Origin: JBOFDP01 sp051647125
Lineage (GTDB): Bacteria > Bacteroidota > Bacteroidia > Chitinophagales > Chitinophagaceae
Direction: 5' to 3'
Assembly: GCA_051647125.1 (NCBI GenBank)
Contig: JBOFDP010000028.1
Location: 1-46,953, forward strand
Length of the DNA: 46,953 bases
Both the position numbers and the translations under genes were made by a program. The stretch's first letter is position 1; each line of letters begins with the position of its first letter. This document shows, piece by piece, positions 17,821 to 26,470 of the stretch. A model generated the notes under the pieces. The model was not told the origin of the DNA. It made no database searches and saw only the letters and a program-made list of their open reading frames with translations.

Positions 17821-18750
17821 ATGAAGATTATAAAAGTAGAAAAGGCTGTAAAAAATGATATGCCATCGGTAGTTACCATTGGGGTGTTTGATGGTGTCCA
17901 TAGAGGACATCAATTTGTTCTTGACGAACTTTCTAAATACACATCGTTACAAAAAATACTAATTTCCTTTGATAATCATCCTGTAACTTTCTTAAAACAG
18001 AAAGATAATACAGATTTAGTACTTACTCCTTTACAAGAAAAAATCCAGCGTATAAAAAAACTCAATATAGTGGATATTTTATATCTTCTTCCTTTTAATA
18101 AAAAAATAGCCAACCTCAGTGCTAAAGATTTTTTTAAAAATTATATTTTAGATTATTTTAATCCAAAAGTGTTCTTAATGGGATATGATAATAGTTTTGG
18201 AAAAAACAAGGAGGGCAATATTAGGATGTTTCAAAATATAGCATCACAATATGATGTGAAAATAGAGTCTTTAAAATCTTTGGTTCTAGATAATCAACTA
18301 TGTAGTTCTACAAGGATTCGACATTTTGTAAAATCAGGAAATATACAAGGAGCTAAACAACTTTTAGGGTATCCATATACGATGGAGGGCTTTGTTGTAC
18401 ATGGGCAAGAATTGGGCAGAAAAATTGGTTTTCCTACGGCAAACATGAAACTCTTATTTCCAGAAAAAATTATTCCTAAAAAGGGTGTATATGCTACAAC
18501 AATAGAGATTGAAGGATTTGAAAATTTTTTTTCTGCAATGACGAATATTGGAATAAAACCCACTATTGTAGGGAACCATGATTTGAGTATAGAAACTAAT
18601 ATTTTTAATTTTGATGAAATGATTTATGATAAAAAAATAAAAGTATCTTTTCATCATTTTATTAGACAGGAGAAAAAATTTAGCTCCTTGGACAAACTTA
18701 TTTTTCAGCTTAATATAGATAAGCAAGAAATTATTAAAATTTTAAGTTAA
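17821..18750 (+). CDS. ribF: Bifunctional riboflavin kinase/FAD synthetase
   Basis: RibF phosphorylates riboflavin to FMN and adenylates FMN to FAD in the cytosol. The N-terminal nucleotidyltransferase half has VVTIGVFDGVHRGHQ near residues 18-32 and a CSSTRIRHFVKSGNI region. The C-terminal flavokinase half has GRKIGFPTANM near 199-209, PKKGVYATT, and TNIGIKPT. I use the ATG at 17821 (309 residues), which gives the usual length; a TTG 30 bases upstream is in frame but its added residues look non-conserved. It shares one base with folP, so translation of the two is coupled. Confidence 0.95.
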   Translation: MKIIKVEKAVKNDMPSVVTIGVFDGVHRGHQFVLDELSKYTSLQKILISFDNHPVTFLKQKDNTDLVLTPLQEKIQRIKKLNIVDILYLLPFNKKIANLSAKDFFKNYILDYFNPKVFLMGYDNSFGKNKEGNIRMFQNIASQYDVKIESLKSLVLDNQLCSSTRIRHFVKSGNIQGAKQLLGYPYTMEGFVVHGQELGRKIGFPTANMKLLFPEKIIPKKGVYATTIEIEGFENFFSAMTNIGIKPTIVGNHDLSIETNIFNFDEMIYDKKIKVSFHHFIRQEKKFSSLDKLIFQLNIDKQEIIKILS

Positions 18751-19562
18751 TGAAATTGAATATAGAAGGTCGATTGGTAATGGGTATTATAAATATTACA
18801 CCGGATTCTTTTTATGCTCAATCTGCCAGTTTAGTAGAAAAACATATTTTTAAAAAAGTAGAAAAACATATTATAGAAGGTGCTGATATTATAGACATAG
18901 GAGCTCAAAGTACTAGACCCAATAGTGAGCTTATTTCTTCAGAAGAAGAATTACGTCGTATACTTAACCCTCTAAAAAAAATCAGAAAAGAGTTTCCTAA
19001 TATTCCTATTTCTATAGATACTTTTTATAGTGAAGTAGCTTATGCTTGTATACAAGAAAATGTACAAATAATTAATGATATTAGTGCTGGTCAAATGGAT
19101 CTAAATATGTTAAATATGATTGGTCAATTTCCTCATATCTATTATGTACTTATGCATATGCAAGGGATGCCCAAAATTATGCAACAATGCCCACTATATT
19201 ATACAAATGTTGTAGATGAAGTATATAGTTTCTTTCAATATCAATTAAGGTTATTAAATGAGAACAATATCCATAATATTATTCTTGATGTAGGATTTGG
19301 TTTTGGAAAAACAACAGATCATAATTATCAGCTTTTAAAAAAATTATCTCGGTTTCAAGATTTCAAAAAACCCATTCTTGTAGGTATGTCTCGTAAAAGT
19401 ATGATTTATAAATTACTTAAAATTTTGCCGGAAGATGCTCTTAATGGTACAAATATTCTCAATACATTTGCCCTTTTTCAAGGTACTCAAATTCTTCGTG
19501 TACATGATGTGAAAGAGGCTAAGGAATGTATTAAATTATATGAATTTTATATATCAATATAA
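18750..19562 (+). CDS. folP: Dihydropteroate synthase
   Basis: FolP joins 6-hydroxymethyl-dihydropterin diphosphate to p-aminobenzoate in folate synthesis and is the sulfonamide target. The 270-residue TIM barrel shows MGIINITPDSFY at residues 11-22, GADIIDIGAQSTRPNS near 44-59, PISIDTF near 87-93, INDISAG near 112-118, HMQGMPKIMQ near 136-145, ILDVGFGFGKT near 180-190, VGMSRKSMIY near 214-223, and RVHDV near 252-256. All expected substrate-binding blocks are present. The ATG overlaps the ribF stop by one base. Confidence 0.96.
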   Translation: MKLNIEGRLVMGIINITPDSFYAQSASLVEKHIFKKVEKHIIEGADIIDIGAQSTRPNSELISSEEELRRILNPLKKIRKEFPNIPISIDTFYSEVAYACIQENVQIINDISAGQMDLNMLNMIGQFPHIYYVLMHMQGMPKIMQQCPLYYTNVVDEVYSFFQYQLRLLNENNIHNIILDVGFGFGKTTDHNYQLLKKLSRFQDFKKPILVGMSRKSMIYKLLKILPEDALNGTNILNTFALFQGTQILRVHDVKEAKECIKLYEFYISI

Positions 19563-19887
19563 ATAGCCTAGTGGCTATATAAATATTGATTGGTAAAAAA
19601 ATACTGTTTCAATGTATGGAGAGTAACCATCAATAATTTAAGTTTTATAGCAGGTTAGTTTATGCATTAATTTATATATTGGATATACGAGATATAATAG
19701 AGTCATTCTGCAAACTGATAATGTGATTTTATTTTTAACCTTAGTTATATCAGAAAATTACCAGAGAAGGAATTTTAAACTTATTTGTTCTTCTTAAAAT
19801 TTATCTTTTAGTAAGATTTAATTATCGATATATTTTCGTAACTTTACAGCAATAAAATTTAAGTTTTAAAAATATAAAAAAATAATT
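19563..19887. other. Intergenic region folP-aldolase
   Basis: No gene is visible in these 325 bases. A small hairpin (ATAGCC/GGCTAT at 19564-19579 or so) just after folP lacks a T-run and is at best a weak terminator. The aldolase promoter box lies near the 3' end. Confidence 0.5.
19839..19846 (+). promoter_or_regulatory. Putative promoter -7 box of aldolase gene
   Basis: The string TTTCGTAACTTTACAGC contains TAACTTTA, one base from TAnnTTTG, 41 bases before the start codon. Almost the same context (TTTCGTAACTTTGCA) occurs before the BI-1 gene at 34761-34775. Confidence 0.5.
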
Positions 19888-20967
19888 ATGTCTACAAAAT
19901 TTCCAACTGGAGTACTTCATGGATCTGAAGTACAAGAATTATTTGAACTAGCCAAAAAGCATCAATTTGCTATTCCTGCTGTAAATACTATAGGTTCCAA
20001 TAGCGTGAATGCCGCAATGGAAACGGCAAAGAAGGTAAATTCTCCTATTATTATTCAATTTTCTCATGGAGGGGGTCAGTTCATTGCTGGAAAATCATTG
20101 AATAATGATAACTTAAAAGCCTGTATTTTAGGAAGTATATCTGGAGCACAGCATATTCATTTATTGGCAAAAAATTATGGGGTGAGTGTGATTATACATA
20201 CTGATCATGCCACTAAATCTCATTTGCCTTGGATAGATGGATTATTGGATGCTGGAGAAAAATTTTACGAACAACATAAACAACCTTTATTTTCTTCTCA
20301 CATGTTAGATTTATCAGTTGAACCAATTAAGGAAAATATTGAAATTTCTAAAAAATATCTAACTCGTATGGCAAAAATCGGTATGACATTAGAAATAGAA
20401 TTAGGTGTAACTGGAGGCGAAGAAGATGGTATGGATAATACTAATGTGGAAAGTTCAAAATTGTATACTCAACCAGAAGAAGTATGTTATGCTTATGAAG
20501 AATTAAGTAAAATTAGTATGAATTTTACAATTGCTGCCTCTTTTGGAAATGTACATGGTGTATACAAACCTGGTAATGTAAAATTAGAACCTCTTATATT
20601 AAAAAATTCACAAGAATATATTTGTAAAAAGCTCAATATAAAAGGAGAAAAACCTGTAAATTTTGTATTTCATGGTGGCTCTGGTTCAGAACCTAAACAG
20701 ATTACAGAAGCTTTATCTTATGGTGCTGTAAAAATGAATTTAGATACAGATTTGCAATGGGCCTCTTGGGAAGGGGTATTACAGTATTATAAGGATAATG
20801 AAACCTACTTACAAGGACAAATAGGAAATCCTAAGGGTGCTGATGAGCCTAACAAAAAGTATTATGATCCTCGTGTATGGTTGCGTAAAGGAGAAGAATC
20901 TTTTGTGAAACGTCTTACTCAATCTTATAAAGATTTAAATGCTCTGGATGTATTGAGTAGAATATAA
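19888..20967 (+). CDS. fbaA: Class II fructose-bisphosphate aldolase
   Basis: This zinc enzyme cleaves fructose 1,6-bisphosphate to glyceraldehyde 3-phosphate and dihydroxyacetone phosphate in glycolysis, or runs in reverse in gluconeogenesis. The 359-residue length fits the FbaA (class IIA) type. Visible blocks: AIPAVNTIGSNSVNAAMETA near residues 26-45, IIHTDHATKSHLPWIDGLL with the catalytic Asp and zinc His near 101-119, LEIELGVTGGEEDGMDN, the zinc-site AASFGNVHGVYKPGN near 212-226, and FVFHGGSGSEPKQI near 252-265. The gene stands alone with its own promoter. Confidence 0.97.
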   Translation: MSTKFPTGVLHGSEVQELFELAKKHQFAIPAVNTIGSNSVNAAMETAKKVNSPIIIQFSHGGGQFIAGKSLNNDNLKACILGSISGAQHIHLLAKNYGVSVIIHTDHATKSHLPWIDGLLDAGEKFYEQHKQPLFSSHMLDLSVEPIKENIEISKKYLTRMAKIGMTLEIELGVTGGEEDGMDNTNVESSKLYTQPEEVCYAYEELSKISMNFTIAASFGNVHGVYKPGNVKLEPLILKNSQEYICKKLNIKGEKPVNFVFHGGSGSEPKQITEALSYGAVKMNLDTDLQWASWEGVLQYYKDNETYLQGQIGNPKGADEPNKKYYDPRVWLRKGEESFVKRLTQSYKDLNALDVLSRI

Positions 20968-21304
20968 AAGCTTATATAAAAAGAAAACTAAAAATCACTA
21001 TTTATATAGTGATATAGGGGAAAAATGGAAAGTGAGTAAAGCAAGACCTTTGTAGTTATTACAAATTTTTTGAGGAGATCTGCAAATATTAGGTAGGGAA
21101 TTTCCTATTTTTTATAGTGAAACAGCCGTAATTTCGCACAAAAGCGCATATTATGTGTACAAGGGGACATAGAAGAAAAAATAGAGAGCCACAAAATCTA
21201 AATTTTACTAAAAAGTGTTAAAATTTGTATTACCAAGTGTTACTTTACCTAATAACGTCTATATGAATTATATTAGCAATGTGTTTTGACACAAATTGAC
21301 AATA
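20968..21304. other. Intergenic region after aldolase
   Basis: No gene is supported here. ATCACTA (20994-21000) and TAGTGAT (21007-21013) can form a weak hairpin without a T-run, which may end the aldolase transcript. The rest shows no recognisable coding, RNA or repeat signal. Confidence 0.4.
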
Positions 21305-21338
21305 AAACAAGGGATAGACTTTAATCTATCCCTTGTTT
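21305..21338 (-). terminator. Strong hairpin terminator, probably bidirectional
   Basis: A perfect 14-base-pair stem, AAACAAGGGATAGA with TCTATCCCTTGTTT, with a six-base loop. On the minus strand it runs into TTTTATTG and lies 24 bases after the broken lipoprotein gene. On the plus strand the T-run is shorter but it could also end readthrough from the aldolase gene. Confidence 0.75.
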
Positions 21339-21361
21339 ATATTACTATCAAACCCTTTACG

Positions 21362-21946
21362 TTATCGCTTTCTAAATTGTATAGGTGCAGGACGCAAGCC
21401 TAAGGCTACATTAAGTGCAGAATATTCACTATATTTCGTTGTTGTATCTATATAAGTTAGTTTTAAAACATTATTGTCTATAGTAAAAGTAGCTATTGCT
21501 CCTTCAATGAAAACTAAGCTTCTATTTAGTTTACGTCCATCTTGCACTAGCTGCTCAAGAAGAATTAAAGTTAGACCTTTTACAAATAATATTGCCTGTG
21601 CCATCTTTATAATCATAAATAAATTTATTCTTTATCCATCCCAACGTATCAGTTGTTTTAGTACCGTGAGACCAAGTGCTAATTCTAGAAGTAGGAGGAG
21701 ATTCGCTGTCTCTAAGTGATGTAAAACTAGGAGCAAAAGTAGTATCGGCAAGGAAAGTTAAAATGCGGGCATATGTGTAATCCTCTGGGAAATCTCCAAT
21801 TTCTCTCCAAGTAGTACCTATCAAACTTTCAGCAGTCTCTGGAGGGGGTACTACGGTTTCTTTTTTACAGCCTATAGCTACTAATAAAATAAGGAGGGAA
21901 CAAGGAATGTACTTTGGTAGCTCTTGACGAATTTCATAGTGTTCAT
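21362..21946 (-). pseudogene. Small lipoprotein gene with two frameshifts
   Basis: Read on the minus strand from the ATG at 21946 (MNTMKFVKSYQSTFLVPS), the frame must change by -1 near 21890 to continue into LLILLVAIGC followed by KKETVVPPPETAESLIGTTW, a convincing lipoprotein signal with lipobox Cys. A second change (+1) near 21580-21610 is needed to pass from YDYKDGTGNIICK into LILLEQLVQDGRKLNRSLVF and the end at 21362. The combined product would be about 190 residues and resembles small secreted Bacteroidota lipoproteins, but I do not recognise the family. The two shifts cancel out, which keeps the end of the protein in the original frame. The terminator after it is still intact. Confidence 0.65.
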
Positions 21947-21972
21947 AGTGATTGGAGTTTTTTTAATTTTTT

Positions 21973-22240
21973 TTACTTGGTTATGGTATATAACATAACT
22001 ATCGACAAAATAAGGGTAGCTATACTAATTACCCATATCATTATTTGTATTTGTTTAGAAAAACTTCTTTCAACGCTACTGATTTTTTTTTCCTAAAATT
22101 TTGTTGGAGCTATCCATTCTTTGTAAAATTTTTTCCATATCGCTTTCAGTTTTGAGGTCTATTAAATTAATAATCGCATTTTTTGTATTGTCATCAACCT
22201 TCATAGTTCCAATCTGTTGATGTATATTATTTATTTGCAT
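21973..22240 (-). pseudogene. Small membrane protein gene with one-base frameshift in a poly-A run
   Basis: On the minus strand, ATG at 22240 opens MQINNIHQQIGTMKVDDN and reaches a stop after 51 codons, just after a run of nine A (T run at 22083-22091). Dropping one A joins it to SSVERSFSKQIQIMIWVISI and a membrane helix ending MLYTITK at 21973, giving one 88-residue protein: a charged helical N-terminus and one C-terminal membrane segment. Total length is 3n+1, exactly as a single inserted A predicts. This can be a true mutation, transcriptional slippage or a sequencing error. I do not recognise the protein; tail-anchored small proteins like this are common near plasmid or conjugation genes. 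Confidence 0.55.
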
Positions 22241-22313
22241 ACAAGAGTTAGGATTTTTTGATAATTTTAATTGTTTAAATAATTTTTTTTATAATCTTTA
22301 AACATTTTAAAGA

Positions 22314-22412
22314 TTATCTACATTGGTAATCATTATTTTTATTTGTGAGCTTCTGAAATTCTTTTTTCTCTTCATCGCTAACATTAAAATTCAATCGTAT
22401 TCTTTTATTCAT
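22314..22412 (-). pseudogene. Short remnant resembling a ribbon-helix-helix or plasmid-copy type protein
   Basis: The minus-strand ORF MNKRIRLNFNVSDEEKKEFQ continues for 12 more residues and stops after 32 codons. The beginning (basic strand, then a DEEKKEF helix) resembles small ribbon-helix-helix DNA-binding proteins. A piece in another frame just downstream (MFKDYKKNYLNN, around 22270-22310) could be its lost C-terminus. It ends 74 bases before the start of the small membrane protein, in the same direction. The assignment is tentative. Confidence 0.35.
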
Positions 22413-22415
22413 AAT

Positions 22416-22746
22416 TTAAAATATTGTATTGTAGTGATTAATGTGTAGATAATCGCTAATTTCTCTTCTGATTTGAGGATTAATTTTATTAACGATCAGG
22501 TCGTCATTAAAATCTTTTGAGACTGCTTTTTGAATAGAAACATCTTTTAGGTTGCAAAAATGCTTTGTAATGTCATTGGAAAACTTCAAACTATCACTAT
22601 CTGTATTGCTCATTAAACCAAAAACAATGCTTGGAAGACGATTAACCATCGAATGCATTTGTCGGGAATCCGTAAGGCTGGCAAAAAGAAAACAGAGGTA
22701 TTTACTATGAATTATTAACGAAACATAAGAAAAGCCATTGCTTATC
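22416..22746 (-). pseudogene. Truncated unknown gene, C-terminal part
   Basis: A minus-strand frame is open from about 22746 to the stop at 22416. From the first ATG (22658) it codes 80 residues, including MVNRLPSIVFGLMSNTDSDS and INPQIRREISDYLHINHY. Coding-like text continues upstream of that ATG (CFLFASLTDSRQ) without a better start, so the 5' part of the gene seems missing. I do not recognise the protein. It is 3 bases upstream of the ribbon-helix-helix-like remnant, suggesting that three minus-strand genes once formed one operon. Confidence 0.4.
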
Positions 22747-22760
22747 TAAGTAATGGCTTT
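22731..22760 (-). terminator. Hairpin terminator after the 362-residue membrane protein gene
   Basis: AAAGCCATTGCTT pairs with AAGTAATGGCTTT (one wobble), and the minus strand then reads TTTTCTTATG; the plus strand reads GTTCTTTTTC. It lies about 95 bases past the stop codon of the minus-strand gene at 22853. The stem overlaps the open frame of the truncated gene, another sign that that frame is not a full gene. Confidence 0.6.
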
Positions 22761-22852
22761 GTTCTTTTTCAGGGATTGAAATTGATATTTTGCTTTGCGG
22801 GCTATAGTGGCTTTTTAGTTTTCTTAAACATCATTTGTGTTTTATTGACCTT

Positions 22853-23941
22853 TTACCAAAATACTGGAGATTTTCCATATTGGAGTGTTCCCTGAAATTC
22901 ACCTAATCTCACTTTATCAGTATAAATGATAATTGTAAATTGTGTAGCCTTAGTATCTTTAGGTTTATTTGATTTTAGGGCGGGCCATTTCATTTGCATA
23001 GTAGCTCTAATTTTATCCCCAAAATCAGGAACATCACTAATTGTATATTCTATAGTTTCCCCATCTAATACAAAGACATCGGGTTGATCTTCTGAAGCAG
23101 ACATTGTACGACCATCGTTATTACTTATTACAGCTACATATATAGTAGGAATAAAACGAGGAGCTACTATTTTATCAGCTTCCAAATCGAAAGATACCAT
23201 ATATTCTTGCATTTTATGTGTAAGAATAGTTTCTAAATCTACATCAGGCTGTTTTTTATTATAATACACACCGGTAAATTTAAAATTGGAGATAGTAAAT
23301 GTAGGCATATTTTTATTAGTAGATCCAATTACTAAAGTATCTATTACCTTAACTTCATTAGTAAGAGTTTGAGGAATAGTTCTAAGAATAGAGTCTATTA
23401 CGAATTGTACTCTTTCTTCACATTCTGATTTATTAGGTGTATCTTTTTTTAATTGTTCAATAATGGATTTAAGGTTGTTAATTGTAGTTTGCATTTCATC
23501 AATTTGTTGTTGATAAACTTTCATTTTTCCATATGCTTTTTTTAGTTTTCCATTACAATTATCATATATTAAATTTTTAAAATAATTAATACGTTTTTTG
23601 AGGGTAACAATTTCATTCAAACTCTTATCATGCCTTAACTTATAATGATTAGTAATACTTATAAGTTCATTTTCAAGCGAATCAATTTTTGATAATAGGA
23701 CGATTTTATCTTGTTTCAGAGCAGCTTCGCTATACATCAATTTTTTATTATTCATAAAAAAGAACCCTCCCGTGCCCAACGCCACTAATAATAATAACAA
23801 AAGTAGAATAATCCAGATAACATTATTTTTTTTCTGATTATTTCTATTAGGTTCTTTTGTAGCAGAAACCTCTCCTTCATTTGTGTAATTTTTATAATCA
23901 AAATTTGTAGGTTCGTTATAATCATTATAATTCATTTCCAT
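22853..23941 (-). CDS. Single-pass membrane protein with coiled coil, unknown function
   Basis: A 362-residue protein. The first 40 residues are polar and Asn-rich (MEMNYNDYNEPTNFDYKNYT), then one membrane helix (VIWIILLLLLLLVALGTGGF) near 41-60, then a coiled-coil region to about residue 175 with heptad-like Leu/Ile spacing. The C-terminal 180 residues look globular and beta-rich. The topology is therefore probably N-in, with coiled coil and C-domain in the periplasm. I do not recognise the family. It lies 62 bases downstream of fusA on the same strand and may be cotranscribed with it. Confidence 0.75.
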   Translation of the reverse strand: MEMNYNDYNEPTNFDYKNYTNEGEVSATKEPNRNNQKKNNVIWIILLLLLLLVALGTGGFFFMNNKKLMYSEAALKQDKIVLLSKIDSLENELISITNHYKLRHDKSLNEIVTLKKRINYFKNLIYDNCNGKLKKAYGKMKVYQQQIDEMQTTINNLKSIIEQLKKDTPNKSECEERVQFVIDSILRTIPQTLTNEVKVIDTLVIGSTNKNMPTFTISNFKFTGVYYNKKQPDVDLETILTHKMQEYMVSFDLEADKIVAPRFIPTIYVAVISNNDGRTMSASEDQPDVFVLDGETIEYTISDVPDFGDKIRATMQMKWPALKSNKPKDTKATQFTIIIYTDKVRLGEFQGTLQYGKSPVFW

Positions 23942-24003
23942 AAGAAAGTAATTTATAAACTAAAAATTTTATCAAAAATAATATATTTTTTCATATGTAT
24001 TAG

Positions 24004-26142
24004 TTAATTTTTACCTTTTATTTTTGCAATGACTGTTTCTGCAATGTGATTTGGTACAGGAGAGTAGTGGCTAAATTCCATTGTAGAACTTGCTCTTCCT
24101 GAAGTTAAGCTTCTTAGTTGAGTAACATATCCAAACATTTCACTTAAAGGTACTTTTGCTTTGATGACCTGTGCACCAGCTCTAGAATCCATACCCTCAA
24201 GCATCCCTCTTCTACGATTTAAATCTCCTGTTACGTCTCCCATGTATTGTTCTGGCGTAATAACTTCCACTTTCATTATGGGTTCAAGTAGTACAGGTTT
24301 AGCTTTTTTTGCAGCTTCTCTAAATCCTGCTTTAGCACAAAGTTCAAAAGACATTGAATCGGAGTCTACAGCATGGAAACTACCATCAAACACTCTAATT
24401 TTCATATTGTCTATTGGGTAATTTGCAAGCACACCTGTATTCATAGATTGTTCAAAGCCTTTTTGTATAGCAGGTATAAATTCTTTTGGGATAGATCCTC
24501 CAAAAAGGTCATTTACAAATTGTACATTTTTTAATGGATTTTCTGTTAACCATTTTTCTTCTGCAGGTCCTATTTCAAACATAATATCGGCAAACTTACC
24601 TCTACCTCCACTTTGTTTTTTTAATACTTCTCTATGTTCTATAGTAGTTGTGAAAGCTTCTTTATAAGCCACTTGTGGAGCTCCTTGATTAATTTCTACT
24701 TTAAATTCTCGTTTCATTCTATCTACAATGATTTCAAGATGTAGTTCTCCCATACCACTTAAGATGGTTTGTCCTGTATCTTCATCAGTTTTTACTCTAA
24801 GTGTAGGATCCTCCTCCACTAATTTTGCAATAGCCATAGACATTTTGTCTACATCTGCTTGTGTTTTAGGTTCTACCGCAATAGCAATTACAGGATCAGG
24901 GAACGTCATACTCTCTAGAATTATAGGTTTGCTTTCAACACATAAAGTATCCCCTGTTTTAATATCTTTAAAGCCTACAGCAGCACCTATATCTCCAGCT
25001 TCTATACAATCAATAGGATTTTGTTTATTAGCATGCATTTGCATAATTCTACTTATACGTTCGTTTTTACCTGTACGAGTATTAAGTACATAAGATCCCG
25101 AATCTAAATGTCCAGAATATACCCTAAAAAAGGCTAATCTCCCAACAAAAGGATCTGTCATAATTTTAAATGCCAATGCGGAGAAAGGTTCTTTTGTATC
25201 AGGTTTTCTGGTTTCTTCCACCTCTGTATTAGGATTAATACCATTTACAGCTTCTACGTCTAAAGGGCTTGGTAGATATCTTATCACAGCATCTAACGTA
25301 GTTTGTACTCCTTTATTTTTAAAAGAAGAACCACACATCATCGGTATAATGCTAATATCAATAGTAGCTTTACGGATAGCTTCATGAATTTCTTGTTCTG
25401 TAATAGAATCAGGATTTTCAAAAAATTTTTCCATTAAACTATCATCATATTCGGCTACAGACTCTATAAGATTGGCACGCCATTTAGCAACATCTTCTTT
25501 CATGTCTTCTGGGATGGGAATTTCTTCGTAAGTAGCACCTTGTGTATCTTCGTTCCAAATCATAGCTTTCATTTGGATAAGGTCTACTATGCCTTTAAAT
25601 TTATCTTCTGCACCAATGGGCAATTGTAAAGGCACCGCTTTGGCGCCTAACATTTCTTTTATTTGATGTACTACATTTAAGAAATCAGCCCCAGCTCTAT
25701 CCATTTTGTTTACAAATCCTATACGAGGTACTTTATATCGATTTGCTTGACGCCAAACGGTTTCAGATTGAGGTTCTACCCCAGATACTGCACAAAATAA
25801 AGCGACTAAACCATCTAGAACGCGTAAAGAACGTTCTACCTCTACAGTAAAATCCACGTGACCAGGGGTATCAATTATATTAAATTTATAAGATTTTGTA
25901 TCAGGAAGATTTTTTCCTTGTGAAGTAGGAAAATTCCAATTACAAGTAGTAGCAGCTGAAGTAATTGTAATCCCCCTTTCTTGTTCTTGAGCCATCCAAT
26001 CCATGGTAGCAGCGCCATCGTGTACCTCTCCTAATTTATGTGTTTTGCCAGTATAATAAAGTATTCTTTCTGTGGTGGTGGTTTTGCCTGCATCAATGTG
26101 AGCGGCTATACCAAAATTTCGTTGATATTTTAAATCTGCCAT
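24004..26142 (-). CDS. fusA: Translation elongation factor G
   Basis: EF-G is the GTPase that moves tRNAs and mRNA through the ribosome and helps recycle it. At 712 residues it is of normal length. GTPase motifs: G1 AHIDAGKTTTTERIL near residues 14-28, switch II DTPGHVDFTVEVERS near 90-104, and G4 NKMDRAG near 144-150. Domain II to V blocks follow (SGMGELHLEIIVDRMKREF near 465, GRGKFADI, and VTGDLNRRRGMLEGMDSRAG near 640). It lies apart from any rpsL-rpsG-tuf cluster in this window, which suggests that the str operon is split or that this is a second EF-G; the sequence has no obvious missing motif. Confidence 0.95.
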   Translation of the reverse strand: MADLKYQRNFGIAAHIDAGKTTTTERILYYTGKTHKLGEVHDGAATMDWMAQEQERGITITSAATTCNWNFPTSQGKNLPDTKSYKFNIIDTPGHVDFTVEVERSLRVLDGLVALFCAVSGVEPQSETVWRQANRYKVPRIGFVNKMDRAGADFLNVVHQIKEMLGAKAVPLQLPIGAEDKFKGIVDLIQMKAMIWNEDTQGATYEEIPIPEDMKEDVAKWRANLIESVAEYDDSLMEKFFENPDSITEQEIHEAIRKATIDISIIPMMCGSSFKNKGVQTTLDAVIRYLPSPLDVEAVNGINPNTEVEETRKPDTKEPFSALAFKIMTDPFVGRLAFFRVYSGHLDSGSYVLNTRTGKNERISRIMQMHANKQNPIDCIEAGDIGAAVGFKDIKTGDTLCVESKPIILESMTFPDPVIAIAVEPKTQADVDKMSMAIAKLVEEDPTLRVKTDEDTGQTILSGMGELHLEIIVDRMKREFKVEINQGAPQVAYKEAFTTTIEHREVLKKQSGGRGKFADIMFEIGPAEEKWLTENPLKNVQFVNDLFGGSIPKEFIPAIQKGFEQSMNTGVLANYPIDNMKIRVFDGSFHAVDSDSMSFELCAKAGFREAAKKAKPVLLEPIMKVEVITPEQYMGDVTGDLNRRRGMLEGMDSRAGAQVIKAKVPLSEMFGYVTQLRSLTSGRASSTMEFSHYSPVPNHIAETVIAKIKGKN

Positions 26143-26180
26143 AATCTTTTTAAACTTAGATAAATATATTTAAAAGCGGG

Positions 26181-26188
26181 TAAAAGTA
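26181..26188 (-). promoter_or_regulatory. Putative fusA promoter -7 box
   Basis: The minus strand reads TACTTTTA, close to TAnnTTTG, 38 bases before the fusA start. The 328-base spacer 26143-26470 between fusA and the M13 peptidase gene holds only the two divergent promoter candidates. Confidence 0.35.
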
Positions 26189-26401
26189 CTACTTTTTTTT
26201 AACTAAAGCTTTTTTTTATAAAAAATAATTAATTAACAGTTTTACAACAAGAGGGGTTAAAGAGAAATTCTATTTATTTTGTATAAAACTAATCCTATTT
26301 ATCCATATCTAAATATAGTTATAGCTTGCATCACATGGTAAGAAAATATTTTTTATGTTAAGAGAATTTTTGGTTTTTATTATTTTTTTGTATACCTTTA
26401 A

Positions 26402-26409
26402 TAACTTTA
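26402..26409 (+). promoter_or_regulatory. Putative promoter -7 box of M13 peptidase gene
   Basis: TAACTTTA, one base off TAnnTTTG, 61 bases before the start codon. No -33 element stands out in this AT-rich spacer. Confidence 0.35.
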
Positions 26410-26470
26410 AGTAATTAAGCACTAACTTAAAAAAAATGAATAAAAAAATTACAACGATTGGTATTTTCTT

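Noticed and set aside
21914..22096. 60-codon plus-strand open frame with a hydrophobic stretch
   Set aside because: It is the complement of the lipoprotein start and of the small membrane protein tail on the minus strand, which make better sense.
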